DNA of 64,000 nt from contig NZ_VTTI01000001.1 of assembly GCF_008641105.1 (NCBI RefSeq), positions 688,207-752,206 on the forward strand, given 5' to 3'. The notes beneath the pieces are model-generated. The model worked only from the letters and a program-made list of their open reading frames with translations, was not told the DNA's origin and searched no databases. How positions within the stretch are numbered: the first letter of the stretch is position 1; each line of letters starts with the position of its first letter. Origin of the DNA: Halopseudomonas salina (GTDB taxonomy: Bacteria > Pseudomonadota > Gammaproteobacteria > Pseudomonadales > Pseudomonadaceae). Below are positions 56,798 through 64,000 of this stretch, in pieces. The position numbers and the translations under genes were made by a program.

Positions 56798-57127
56798 TCA
56801 GTGACTGATCATCCACGGACGTCGCGGACCACTCTGTTGCTTCAGGGGTGGTGGCTGCCCTTCGGCGCGAGGCTGATGGGTGCATTTACCTGAGCTGCAA
56901 CAACTGTGCCCGTGGCCATGGCTGACTTTTGGTTGATGGGCGCTGCGCTCATTGGTTTCGTGAGCTGTACGCTGCTGGCGACTGAGTACCTGCAGCCGCG
57001 GCGCGCTTATCAGGCGCTGCATGGTCTGCCCGCAGGCGGGGCAGTCACGAGGGAGATTGCGTTCGGCACTGGGTAGCAAGGCTTCAAAAGCGCCACATTG
57101 GGGGCAGTCGAAATCGTATAGGGGCAT
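56798..57127 (-). CDS. fmdB: FmdB-family zinc-ribbon protein
   Basis: A 109-residue protein with the FmdB zinc ribbon: MPLYDFDCPQCGAFEALLP, then CPACGQTMQRLISAP, giving two CxxC pairs. The tail is His/Cys-rich (HGHGHSCCSSGKCTH), which may bind metal. In Methylophilus the fmdB gene lies next to formamidase and is thought to be regulatory or a maturation factor. ATG at 57127 was chosen because the zinc ribbon starts there and the upstream frame is antisense to fmdA. Confidence 0.92.
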   Translation of the reverse strand: MPLYDFDCPQCGAFEALLPSAERNLPRDCPACGQTMQRLISAPRLQVLSRQQRTAHETNERSAHQPKVSHGHGHSCCSSGKCTHQPRAEGQPPPLKQQSGPRRPWMISH

Positions 57128-57197
57128 AATGTGCTCTCTAACTGTGCGCTCAAGGGGGTGGCCGCCGCACCAAAATGGATACGACGGCCTGACCGAA

Positions 57198-58427
57198 TCA
57201 CTTATTCCATTTCGAGGTCGGTACTTCCGGGCTATTGACCGAGATCGTCGGGCCATCTGCGTTTGGCATGATGTCGAAGTCGAATATTTCGGTGGGAATC
57301 CACAGGGTGGCGCATACGTTGGGCACATCGACAATGCCACTGATGTGACCCTGGACAGGTGCAGTACCTAGCAATGAATAGGCCTGGGCGCCGCTGAAGC
57401 CGAATTTCTTCATATATTCGATGGCGTTCAGGCAGGCCTGGCGGTAGGCCACGTGGGCATCGAGATAATGTTGCTTGCCACTTTCATCAACAGAAATACC
57501 CTCGAATATCAGGTGCTTCTTGTAGCTTGGTGCCATGTCGCTGGGCTGGAAAATGGGGTTTTTCACGCCGTATTTCTTCACGCCATCCTTGATCAGATTG
57601 ACCCGGATGTGGATCCAGCCAGCCATTTCAATGGCGCCACAGAAAGTGATCTCACCGTCGCCCTGGGAGAAGTGCAGATCGCCCATCGACAGTCCGCCAC
57701 CTTTGACATAAACCGGGAAGAACACACGTGACCCCTTGGTCAGGTCCTTGATGTCGCAGTTCCCGCCGTGCTCCCGAGGTGGCACGGTGCGGGCGCCTTC
57801 GTTGGCAATCTTTGCGGCTACATCGCCTGTGGCGCGACCGGTATGGGCAGTGGGTGCGTAGGGCGGGTTGGCGAGACCTGGCACGCGATCCGGGTCGGTA
57901 TCGATAAGGGCCTGTTCGCGTTTGTTCCATTCATCAAGCAATTCCTGGGAAGGCAAACAACCAATCAGGCCGGGGTGCATCAGGCCGATGAACTCCACAC
58001 CGGGAATATGCCTGGACTTGGTGTAGATGCCATTGAAGTCCCAGATGGTCTTGCGCGCTTCCGGGTAGTGCTCTGTCAGGAACCCACCGCCGTTTTCCTT
58101 GGCAAATACGCCGTTGAAGCCCCACATCTGGTCGGCAAAGGCTCCCAGGTCGAGGATATCCACGACCATCAGGTCGCCGGGTTCTGCACCTTCTACTGCA
58201 ACCGGGCCGCTAAGGTAGTGCACCTTGCTCAGGTCCACGTCGCGCACGTCATCGGCACTGTCGTTATTGGCAATCTGCCCGCCGGTCCAGTCCATGCACT
58301 CGATTATGAAGTCGTCACCTGGCTTGACTGTCGCTACCATCGGCACATCGGGATGCCAGCGGTTATGGATGGTGTCGTGCTCCTTCGGGCTCTTGCTCAG
58401 ATCGATCTTGATCAATGTCTCGGCCAT
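57198..58427 (-). CDS. fmdA: Formamidase
   Basis: FmdA hydrolyses formamide to formate and ammonia. The 409-residue protein belongs to the FmdA_AmdA (acetamidase/formamidase) family and matches Methylophilus-type FmdA: NRWHPDVPMVATVKPGDDFI, VHYLSGPVAVEGAEPGDLMV, ENGGGFLTEHYPEARKTIWD, REHGGNCDIKDLTKGSRVFF and SMGDLHFSQGDGEI. AGGA lies 9 bp before the ATG at 58427; an earlier start was rejected because it lies before the predicted transcript start. It heads the run fmdA-fmdB-activator-amiE-amiB from a sigma-54 promoter. Confidence 0.96.
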   Translation of the reverse strand: MAETLIKIDLSKSPKEHDTIHNRWHPDVPMVATVKPGDDFIIECMDWTGGQIANNDSADDVRDVDLSKVHYLSGPVAVEGAEPGDLMVVDILDLGAFADQMWGFNGVFAKENGGGFLTEHYPEARKTIWDFNGIYTKSRHIPGVEFIGLMHPGLIGCLPSQELLDEWNKREQALIDTDPDRVPGLANPPYAPTAHTGRATGDVAAKIANEGARTVPPREHGGNCDIKDLTKGSRVFFPVYVKGGGLSMGDLHFSQGDGEITFCGAIEMAGWIHIRVNLIKDGVKKYGVKNPIFQPSDMAPSYKKHLIFEGISVDESGKQHYLDAHVAYRQACLNAIEYMKKFGFSGAQAYSLLGTAPVQGHISGIVDVPNVCATLWIPTEIFDFDIMPNADGPTISVNSPEVPTSKWNK

Positions 58428-58491
58428 GACTGTGAATCCTCTGTGTGGGTGATGGCAATCGCGGCCAGATTCTGGCCAGTCATGATCCCAG

Positions 58492-58507
58492 AGCAGATGA
58501 CGTGCCA
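58492..58507 (-). promoter_or_regulatory. Sigma-54 promoter of fmdA
   Basis: The minus strand reads TGGCACGTCATCTGCT, one mismatch (C for T in the -12 box) from TGGCACG-N4-TTGCT. Predicted start is near 58481, 54 nt before the fmdA ATG. Confidence 0.8.
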
Positions 58508-58595
58508 GCTTTGTCATTAAAAGTAAAAATCGTTAATAATCAATGCGATATAAAGCAATAGTCAATTAATGTCAGCTTCTGGCTGCCACTGGATG

Positions 58596-58640
58596 TGACA
58601 ATGTCAGATCTATCGGCTGGACATTGTCATGACAATGTCA
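58596..58640. promoter_or_regulatory. Triple TGACAATGTCA operator between the divergent amide genes
   Basis: Three copies of the quasi-palindrome TGACAATGTCA: 58596-58606, 58619-58629 (inverted, GGACATTGTCA) and 58630-58640. The last two abut and make a perfect 20 bp palindrome, GACATTGTCATGACAATGTC. Centres are 23 and 11 bp apart. They lie about 100 bp behind the fmdA promoter and 135 bp behind the urtA promoter, a suitable enhancer position for both. The remaining parts of this 439 bp gap (58508-58595 and 58641-58773) are AT-rich and hold nothing else I can support. Confidence 0.7.
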
Positions 58641-58773
58641 GGTCCCGTTGGCGTGGGTAGATGAAGTCCAGCCCTGCGCTTTACGGCTCCCTAATCTGGT
58701 AGCGCGCATAGGTTGCTGATATTTATGGATTTATATCCATCAGCTAATAATTTTATGGATGACCTTGGCATGC

Positions 58774-58789
58774 TGGCACAAGGGTTGCT
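58774..58789 (+). promoter_or_regulatory. Sigma-54 promoter of urtABCDE
   Basis: TGGCACAAGGGTTGCT matches TGGCACG-N4-TTGCT at all but one position. Predicted start is near 58800, about 67 nt before the urtA ATG. Confidence 0.85.
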
Positions 58790-58866
58790 CAGGGTGTGTT
58801 GACAGGTAGACAAACCGTTCAGCGGATTTGCTTGCCGGTTTTACCCACATCTAGGAGATTCACCCT

Positions 58867-60111
58867 ATGCAAGAATCGATACGCAAGATGCCAGCCTGGA
58901 AGCGCCACATGCTGGCGCTGGCGCTGGGCACGGGTTTGGGCGTGACCGGGATTGCCGGCGCTGCCGATTATCCGACCGATAAGGTTAATACCACCGGCCT
59001 GGCGGTTACCGATGACACTGTCAAGGTCGGTATCCTGCACTCCATTACTGGCACCATGGCCATCAGCGAAACGGGTTCGGTCGAAGCAGAAATGCTGGCC
59101 ATCGAGCAGATCAACGCGATGGGCGGCGTTCTAGGCCGCCAGATCGAGATCGTGCAGGAAGATGGCGCCAGTGACTGGCCCACCTTTGCCGAGAAGTCCC
59201 GCAAGCTGCTGACACAGGACAAAGTAGCCGCCGTTTTCGGATGCTGGACATCGGCTTCACGCAAAGCAGTTCTGCCTGTATTCGAGAAAGAAAACGGGAT
59301 GCTCTATTACCCGACGTTCTACGAAGGGCTTGAGCAATCCAAGAACGTAATCTACACAGGCCAGGAAGCAACCCAACAGATTCTTGCCGGCCTGGACTGG
59401 ATAGCTGAAGAGAAAGACGCCAAGACGTTCTACCTGGTCGGCTCTGACTATATCTGGCCACGTACTTCCAACAAGATCGCCCGCAAGCACATCGAAAATG
59501 TACTGGGTGGCACCGTGGTTGGCGAGGAGTACTACCCACTGGGCAACACCAACTTCGGTTCGCTGATCAACAAGATCCGCCTGAAGAAGCCTGACGTGGT
59601 GTACTCCAGCATCGTCGGGGGTTCCAACGTTGCCTGGTGGAAGCAGTTGAATGCGGCTGGTATCACCGCTGACCGTCAGACCATCATGACCATCTCCGTA
59701 ACCGAAGACGAAGTATTGGGCATTGGTGGCGAGAACATGGTGGGGTTCTATTCCTCCATGAAGTATTTCCAGTCGCTGGAAAACGACAACAACTCCGAAT
59801 TTGTGAAGGCGTTCAAGGCTCGCTGGGGTGAAGACAGCGTGATTGGTGACGTTACTCAGGCTGCCTATCTCGGTCCCTGGCTGTGGAAAGCGGCTGTAGA
59901 AAAGGCCGGCAGCTTTGACGTCGATGCTGTTTCAGCAGCTTCACCGGACATCGAACTGACCAGCGCGCCTGAAGGCTACGTGAAGATTCACGGCAACAAT
60001 CACCTCTGGAGCAAGCTGCGCGTCGGCGAATGGCAGGCAGACGGTCAAGCCAAGGTGGTTTACGAGTCTGAGCTGATCGAGCCAAACCCCTTCCCCGAAG
60101 GTTATCAATAA
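58867..60111 (+). CDS. urtA: Urea/short-chain amide ABC transporter, substrate-binding protein
   Basis: A 414-residue periplasmic binding protein with a long signal peptide (ending about IAGAAD at residue 36). The body is of the UrtA/FmdD/AmiC-like amide-binding branch: VKVGILHSITGTMAISETGS, INAMGGVLGRQIEIVQEDGA, VFGCWTSASRKAVLPVFE, GMLYYPTFYEGLEQSKNVIY. Sequence alone does not separate urea from formamide or acetamide; the fmdA/amiE context favours short amides, and fmdD would then be an equally valid name. AGGAG precedes the ATG. A stem-loop follows the stop. Confidence 0.92.
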   Translation: MQESIRKMPAWKRHMLALALGTGLGVTGIAGAADYPTDKVNTTGLAVTDDTVKVGILHSITGTMAISETGSVEAEMLAIEQINAMGGVLGRQIEIVQEDGASDWPTFAEKSRKLLTQDKVAAVFGCWTSASRKAVLPVFEKENGMLYYPTFYEGLEQSKNVIYTGQEATQQILAGLDWIAEEKDAKTFYLVGSDYIWPRTSNKIARKHIENVLGGTVVGEEYYPLGNTNFGSLINKIRLKKPDVVYSSIVGGSNVAWWKQLNAAGITADRQTIMTISVTEDEVLGIGGENMVGFYSSMKYFQSLENDNNSEFVKAFKARWGEDSVIGDVTQAAYLGPWLWKAAVEKAGSFDVDAVSAASPDIELTSAPEGYVKIHGNNHLWSKLRVGEWQADGQAKVVYESELIEPNPFPEGYQ

Positions 60112-60139
60112 GTCCCTCCCATTAGCGTAAGTCAATATC

Positions 60140-60163
60140 GGTGCGGTCCTTGTTGACCGCACC
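60140..60163 (+). other. Stem-loop between urtA and urtB
   Basis: Perfect 9 bp stem GGTGCGGTC / GACCGCACC with CTTGTT loop and no T-run. Such a structure can protect the urtA part of the mRNA and give more binding protein than permease. Confidence 0.6.
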
Positions 60164-60186
60164 GTTTCGAATCGAGGAGAGAGAAC

Positions 60187-61110
60187 ATGGGCGGATATTC
60201 CTCGCAGGAACTCACGGCCATTTTTGTCATGCAGGGGTTCAGTGGGCTTAGCCTGTTCTGTGTTTTCCTGCTGATGGCACTGGGTCTGGCGATTATTTTT
60301 GGACAGATGGGTGTTATCAATATGGCTCACGGGGAGTTCTTGACCCTGGGCGCCTATATCACCTGGTTGGTGTCTGTACTAGGCACCGAAATCTGGCCAT
60401 GGATGGAGCACATCTATTTCCCCATTGCCATTCTGGCGGCTTTTACGGGGACATTCATTCTTGGCTACTTCGTCGAACGGCTCATGATTTGCCGATTATA
60501 CAAGCGCCCACTGGATACGCTGCTGGCAACCTGGGGCTTGGGGCTGATCATGCAGCAGGCTTTTCGCTCCGGTTTCGGTCCGCGGGAAGTGAGCGTCAAT
60601 CTTCCTCCGTGGTTGATGGGCTCCTGGGCTCCCACCGATATCATCGATATCCCGGTTAATGGCATGTTCGTGATGGTCGTCACCTTCTTCATTACCCTCG
60701 GGGTTGCCTTGCTACTGTACAAGTCACGCTGGGGCATAAAGGTGCGCGCTACTACTCAGAACCGTGCCATGGCCAATGCGGCGGGCATCAATACCCAGCG
60801 GGTGGACCGTTTCACTTTCGCACTGGGTTGCGGAATTGCCGGTGTTGCTGGAGCCGCTTTCACCACGATTGCTTCAACCGGCCCGACTACGGGGTCACTG
60901 TACATCGTCGACACCTTCCTGGTTGTGGTCTTCGGTGGTGCTGCAAGCATTCTGGGTACCGTGGTCTCAGCATTCGGCATCGCTCAGTCGCAATCGATTA
61001 TGGAGTTTTTCCTCAGCGGTTCCATGGCCAAGGTTATCACTCTCACGGTCGTGGTCGGCATTCTGATGGTTCGTCCCCAGGGGCTCTTTGCAAGCAAGGT
61101 ACGCCGGTGA
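60187..61110 (+). CDS. urtB: Urea/amide ABC transporter permease UrtB (LivH type)
   Basis: A 307-residue inner-membrane permease with about eight hydrophobic helices. FLLMALGLAIIFGQMGVINM and AHGEFLTLGAYITWLV are typical of the LivH/UrtB family, and GVNLPPW-type QVSVNLPPWLMG-like and IKVRATTQNRAMANAAGIN segments face the ATPase. It pairs with UrtC to form the channel. GAGGAGAGAG precedes the ATG. The next gene follows after 27 bp. Confidence 0.92.
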   Translation: MGGYSSQELTAIFVMQGFSGLSLFCVFLLMALGLAIIFGQMGVINMAHGEFLTLGAYITWLVSVLGTEIWPWMEHIYFPIAILAAFTGTFILGYFVERLMICRLYKRPLDTLLATWGLGLIMQQAFRSGFGPREVSVNLPPWLMGSWAPTDIIDIPVNGMFVMVVTFFITLGVALLLYKSRWGIKVRATTQNRAMANAAGINTQRVDRFTFALGCGIAGVAGAAFTTIASTGPTTGSLYIVDTFLVVVFGGAASILGTVVSAFGIAQSQSIMEFFLSGSMAKVITLTVVVGILMVRPQGLFASKVRR

Positions 61111-61137
61111 TCGGCGTGCCCGCTGGAGGTTATTGAT

Positions 61138-62274
61138 ATGCACAGATGGATAGCGGCATTTGGGGGAGGTCAACGGCTGCTGCAGCTGCTGGCGTTGGCG
61201 GTCTTACTGCTGGTCATTCTGCCCCTGACCCTGGATATATTCAGGCTCAATCTGTTGGGCAAGTATCTGACCTACGCCTTTGTTGCTGTGGGTCTGGTGC
61301 TGTGTTGGGGCTACGGGGGCATTCTGAGTCTGGGGCAGGGTATCTTTTTTGGTGTTGGCGGGTATTGCATGGCGATGTTCCTGAAGCTGGAATCGTCGGC
61401 TCCGGAATTCACATCGATACAGAGCACACCGGGTATTCCTGATTTCATGGACTGGAACCAGATCACCGAGTTGCCCTTGATGTGGTTACCGTTTCACAGC
61501 CTTACCCTGACCATTATTCTTATGCTTACCGTACCCGCTCTGATTGCCTTCTTTATTGGCTTTGCCATGTTCAAGCGTCGGGTAGGCGGGGTGTATTTCG
61601 CAATCATCACGCAGGCTATTGCCTCAATTGCGACCATTCTTATCGTCGGTCAGCAGGGTTATACCGGAGGTATCAATGGCATTACTGACCTGAGAACGCT
61701 GCTGGGCTGGGATATCCGATCCGATAGTGCGCGCTACATATTGTATTTCGTCTGCTGCGTCGCGCTGATCATTTGCCTTTTGATCGGTCAGTTCGTATTG
61801 GAAAGCCGTTTCGGCAAGCTGCTGATCGCCATGCGCGACCAGGAAGACCGAGTGCGTTTTTCCGGCTACGACGTAGCCAATATAAAGATCTTTGTATTTG
61901 CACTGGCAGCGGTATTTTCGGCTATCGGTGGCGCCATGTTTGCTTTGCAGGTGGGCTTCATGTCGCCTTCCTTCGTAGGCACGGTAGCCTCAATCGAGAT
62001 GGTGATCTTTTGTGCCGTGGGCGGCAGGCTGTCGCTGATAGGCGCAGTATATGGCGCTCTGTTGGTCAATCTGGCCAAGACAATGCTGTCAGAAACCTTC
62101 CCACAGCTCTGGATCGTCTTCATGGGTGCGCTGTTCATTGGCGTGGTTCTCCTCTTCCCTCAGGGACTGGCCGGAATCTATAACGACTTCGTCAGGCCGC
62201 ATTTGTCGCGACTGTTTGGGCGCTCGCAAAGAAAGGCAAGTGAGCCGGGTACTGGTCAGGAGGCACAGTCATGA
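61138..62274 (+). CDS. urtC: Urea/amide ABC transporter permease UrtC (LivM type)
   Basis: A 378-residue permease with about ten hydrophobic segments. LVLCWGYGGILSLGQGIFFG, FKRRVGGVYFAIITQAIASI and RFGKLLIAMRDQEDRVRFSG are LivM/UrtC signatures; the last is the loop that contacts the ATPase. GGAGG lies close before the ATG. The stop overlaps urtD by 4 bp (ATGA). Confidence 0.93.
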   Translation: MHRWIAAFGGGQRLLQLLALAVLLLVILPLTLDIFRLNLLGKYLTYAFVAVGLVLCWGYGGILSLGQGIFFGVGGYCMAMFLKLESSAPEFTSIQSTPGIPDFMDWNQITELPLMWLPFHSLTLTIILMLTVPALIAFFIGFAMFKRRVGGVYFAIITQAIASIATILIVGQQGYTGGINGITDLRTLLGWDIRSDSARYILYFVCCVALIICLLIGQFVLESRFGKLLIAMRDQEDRVRFSGYDVANIKIFVFALAAVFSAIGGAMFALQVGFMSPSFVGTVASIEMVIFCAVGGRLSLIGAVYGALLVNLAKTMLSETFPQLWIVFMGALFIGVVLLFPQGLAGIYNDFVRPHLSRLFGRSQRKASEPGTGQEAQS

Positions 62275-63011
62275 CTTCACCGATATTGTTGGCAATAGAA
62301 GATCTCACGGTTTCCTTTGATGGTTTCAAGGCAGTTGATGGTCTCAACCTTTATGTGGAGCGCAACGAGGTACGTGTTGTCATCGGGCCCAACGGTGCTG
62401 GGAAGACAACCTTGCTGGATCTGATATGCGGTAAGACACGTGCCTCTTCAGGCTCGATCATGTTCAAGAATACCGAGTTGACCAAGCTGGCGGAGAACCA
62501 GATCGTCAAGGCGGGCGTGGGGAGGAAGTTTCAGACTCCTTCGATCTATGAAAATCTGACTGTGCGCGAGAATCTTCAGCTGTCCTACCCCGGCGGGCGT
62601 ACCGTCTTTGGCAGCCTGTTCTTCAAGACAACCGAGCACGTCACACAGCGCGTCTGTGAAGTGGCGGCGGATATTTTCCTAGAGGAGCGGCTGGATGTCA
62701 GTGCGGGCCTTTTGAGTCATGGGCAGAAGCAGTGGCTGGAAATAGGGATGCTTCTTATCCAGGATCCCGAGCTGCTCATGCTTGATGAGCCAGTAGCGGG
62801 TATGAGTGTGCCGGAGCGTGAGGCGACGGCTGACCTGTTACGGCGTATCAGCAATAACCGATCGGTGATCGTGATCGAGCATGATATGGATTTCGTAAAG
62901 GACATCGCCAACAAGGTCACTGTATTGCACCAGGGCAAGCTGCTTGCCGAGGGTAAAATGGATGATGTGCAGAAAAACGAAAAGGTCATCGAGGTCTACC
63001 TGGGCCACTAA
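62271..63011 (+). CDS. urtD: Urea/amide ABC transporter ATPase UrtD (LivG type)
   Basis: A 246-residue ABC ATPase: Walker A VIGPNGAGKTTLLDLICG, KFQTPSIYENLTVRENLQ, signature LLSHGQKQWLEIGML (SHGQK in place of SGGQ, usual in UrtD), Walker B LLMLDEPVAGMSVPE and the switch His in VIVIEHDMDFV. It works with UrtE as the motor pair of the importer. Confidence 0.94.
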   Translation: MTSPILLAIEDLTVSFDGFKAVDGLNLYVERNEVRVVIGPNGAGKTTLLDLICGKTRASSGSIMFKNTELTKLAENQIVKAGVGRKFQTPSIYENLTVRENLQLSYPGGRTVFGSLFFKTTEHVTQRVCEVAADIFLEERLDVSAGLLSHGQKQWLEIGMLLIQDPELLMLDEPVAGMSVPEREATADLLRRISNNRSVIVIEHDMDFVKDIANKVTVLHQGKLLAEGKMDDVQKNEKVIEVYLGH

Positions 63012-63026
63012 CAGAAGGAATCGAAC

Positions 63027-63716
63027 ATGCTGACTGTTCGCGATTTGCACGTAAGTTACGGAATGAGCGAAGTCATCCATGGTATTTCGCTGGATGTCGG
63101 AGCTAATGAAACGGTCGCAGTAATGGGTCGCAACGGCATGGGCAAGACGACGCTGTTCAAATCCCTTATCGGAATGCATCCGAGTAACAGTGGAAGTATC
63201 ACCTTCAATGGCAAGGAGCTGAGCAATGCCCAGTCCTACCAGCGTGTGGCTAGTGGTATCGCATATGTGCCGCAGGGACGAATGGTATTTCCGACGTTGA
63301 CAGTAGAGGAAAATATCATGGCTGGGCTGGAGGCCTCGGGGCGCAAGAAAGTACCGGGGGACATATATGAATTGTTTCCAGTGCTTCTTGAGATGCGTAG
63401 CCGCAAGGCGGGTAATCTTTCCGGTGGGCAGCAGCAGCAACTGGCTATTGGAAGAGCATTGGCTGCTGATCCCAAGATCCTGCTGCTTGATGAACCGACC
63501 GAGGGTATTCAGCCCTCTATCATCAAGCAGCTGGCAAGCACGCTTAACGACATCAAGCACGCGCGCAAAATCAGTATCGTGGTTTCCGAACAGGTGCTCA
63601 GCTTCGCTTTGGCGGTGGCTGACCGGATGCTGGTGATGGACAAGGGCGTCATCGTACATGAGGCAAGTGGCGACCAGATTGACCGGGCGCACATCAGCCG
63701 TTACCTCTCCGTGTGA
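63027..63716 (+). CDS. urtE: Urea/amide ABC transporter ATPase UrtE (LivF type)
   Basis: A 229-residue ABC ATPase: Walker A VMGRNGMGKTTLFKSLIG, signature NLSGGQQQQLAIGRALA, Walker B ILLLDEPTEGIQPSII. The switch position reads VVSEQVLSF, with Gln in place of the usual His, as is common in LivF/UrtE proteins. AGAAGGAATCG lies before the ATG. It is the last gene of the importer, followed by a strong terminator 13 bp after the stop. Confidence 0.94.
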   Translation: MLTVRDLHVSYGMSEVIHGISLDVGANETVAVMGRNGMGKTTLFKSLIGMHPSNSGSITFNGKELSNAQSYQRVASGIAYVPQGRMVFPTLTVEENIMAGLEASGRKKVPGDIYELFPVLLEMRSRKAGNLSGGQQQQLAIGRALAADPKILLLDEPTEGIQPSIIKQLASTLNDIKHARKISIVVSEQVLSFALAVADRMLVMDKGVIVHEASGDQIDRAHISRYLSV

Positions 63717-63729
63717 CCAGCGTGGTCGT

Positions 63730-63765
63730 ACCCTCCACCCGTGAAAACGGGTGGAGGGTTTTTTT
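63730..63765 (+). terminator. Rho-independent terminator of urtABCDE
   Basis: A 13 bp perfect stem ACCCTCCACCCGT / ACGGGTGGAGGGT with GAAA tetraloop and a seven-T run, one of the strongest in the window. Confidence 0.95.
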
Positions 63766-63789
63766 ATGCCAGGTAAACGCAAAGAAGCC

Positions 63790-63817
63790 TTGACGGAAAA
63801 ATCCCAGCCCCTATAAT
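63790..63817 (+). promoter_or_regulatory. Strong sigma-70 promoter reading out of the window (P1)
   Basis: TTGACG (63790-63795), 16 bp spacer, TATAAT (63812-63817), followed by GCGCGTC. A GC-rich discriminator like this is typical of stringently controlled stable-RNA promoters. Confidence 0.7.
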
Positions 63818-63836
63818 GCGCGTCTGCCCAGTCAGG

Positions 63837-63854
63837 GCGCTTTGTATAAAGCGC
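63837..63854. other. Hairpin between the terminal promoters
   Basis: GCGCTTT and AAAGCGC form a 7 bp stem with a GTAT loop, followed by only three T. It could be an operator, a weak terminator or part of an RNA leader. Confidence 0.4.
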
Positions 63855-63887
63855 TTTACAATCAATAAGTTAGCGATAATTTAGGGG

Positions 63888-63914
63888 TTGACAGGGTAGA
63901 TTGTTTTTTAATGA
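63888..63914 (+). promoter_or_regulatory. Second outward promoter (P2)
   Basis: A perfect TTGACA (63888-63893) followed 15 bp later by TAATGA (63909-63914). A third TTGACG at 63993-63998 suggests a further promoter whose -10 lies beyond the edge. No gene start is visible before the window ends. Confidence 0.5.
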
Positions 63915-64000
63915 TACGGCGACCACCGAGACAGCAGCACGATCGCTGATTCGGGTAAGTCAGAGAGATCTGAAAAGTTTCAAGGAAGCGGTTGACGGGG

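Noticed and set aside
58508..58595. Additional NtrC-type sites between fmdA and urtA
   Set aside because: No TGCACC-N4/5-GGTGCA match is present here; the dyads at this locus have a different sequence.

Overview
This window reads as chromosome of a Pseudomonas-like gammaproteobacterium. Gene content and order match Pseudomonas housekeeping blocks: tex-thioesterase-gshA; trmL-ntrC-ntrB-glnA-typA; rsmE-tatCBA-hisE-hisI-ubiB-ubiJ-ubiE; the class II PHA cluster phaC1-Z-C2-D with phaI-phaF; hslVU-SPOR-argS-priA-rpmE-nuclease-malic enzyme. PomA/PomB-type (sodium) stator genes, a class II PHA cluster and a mosaic order between the conserved blocks suggest a marine or saline lineage such as Halopseudomonas; that placement is inference. 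No phage, insertion sequence, CRISPR array, rRNA or tRNA gene was seen.

Layout. 1-5.1 kb: 3' end of tex, a PaaI-type thioesterase, gshA, a FliL-like secreted protein and a quinone oxidoreductase. 5-11.3 kb: trmL flanked by unusual heptamer repeat arrays, then the nitrogen-control block ntrC-ntrB-DUF4124-glnA, with sigma-54 promoters and NtrC-type sites before glnA and ntrB. 11.3-20 kb: typA, pomAB, a periplasmic ATP-dependent DNA ligase, a 44-residue entericidin-like lipoprotein, a flavoprotein, yghU, chaB and an EthD-domain gene. 20-28.2 kb: the most strain-variable-looking stretch, with a von Willebrand A-domain autotransporter, a lipoprotein hydrolase, a TVP38-type membrane protein, an NnrU protein, pip-dtd, a DsbA-type isomerase and an SDR gene divergent from an HxlR regulator. 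28.2-34.1 kb: ubiquinone, histidine and Tat genes in one tightly packed minus-strand run. 34.3-41.4 kb: PHA granule proteins (three phasins) divergent from phaD-phaC2-phaZ-phaC1. 41.6-52.9 kb: DUF971 gene, hslUV, SPOR protein, argS, priA, rpmE, nuclease, M48 protease, malic enzyme.

52.9-63.8 kb is the most interesting region: a self-contained amide-nitrogen island. On the minus strand are formamidase (fmdA), an FmdB zinc ribbon, a GAF-domain sigma-54 activator, aliphatic amidase (amiE) and the Clp-like ATPase amiB. Divergent on the plus strand is a five-gene urea/amide-type ABC importer (urtA-E). The two arms face each other across a 439 bp region with one near-consensus sigma-54 promoter for each arm and, between them, three copies of TGACAATGTCA, two of which form a perfect 20 bp palindrome. 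Relative to the P. aeruginosa amiEBCRS operon, amiE-amiB are kept, the AmiC/AmiR antitermination switch is absent and a sigma-54 activator takes its place, and AmiS is absent with an ABC importer present. The window ends in tandem promoters driving something just beyond its right edge.
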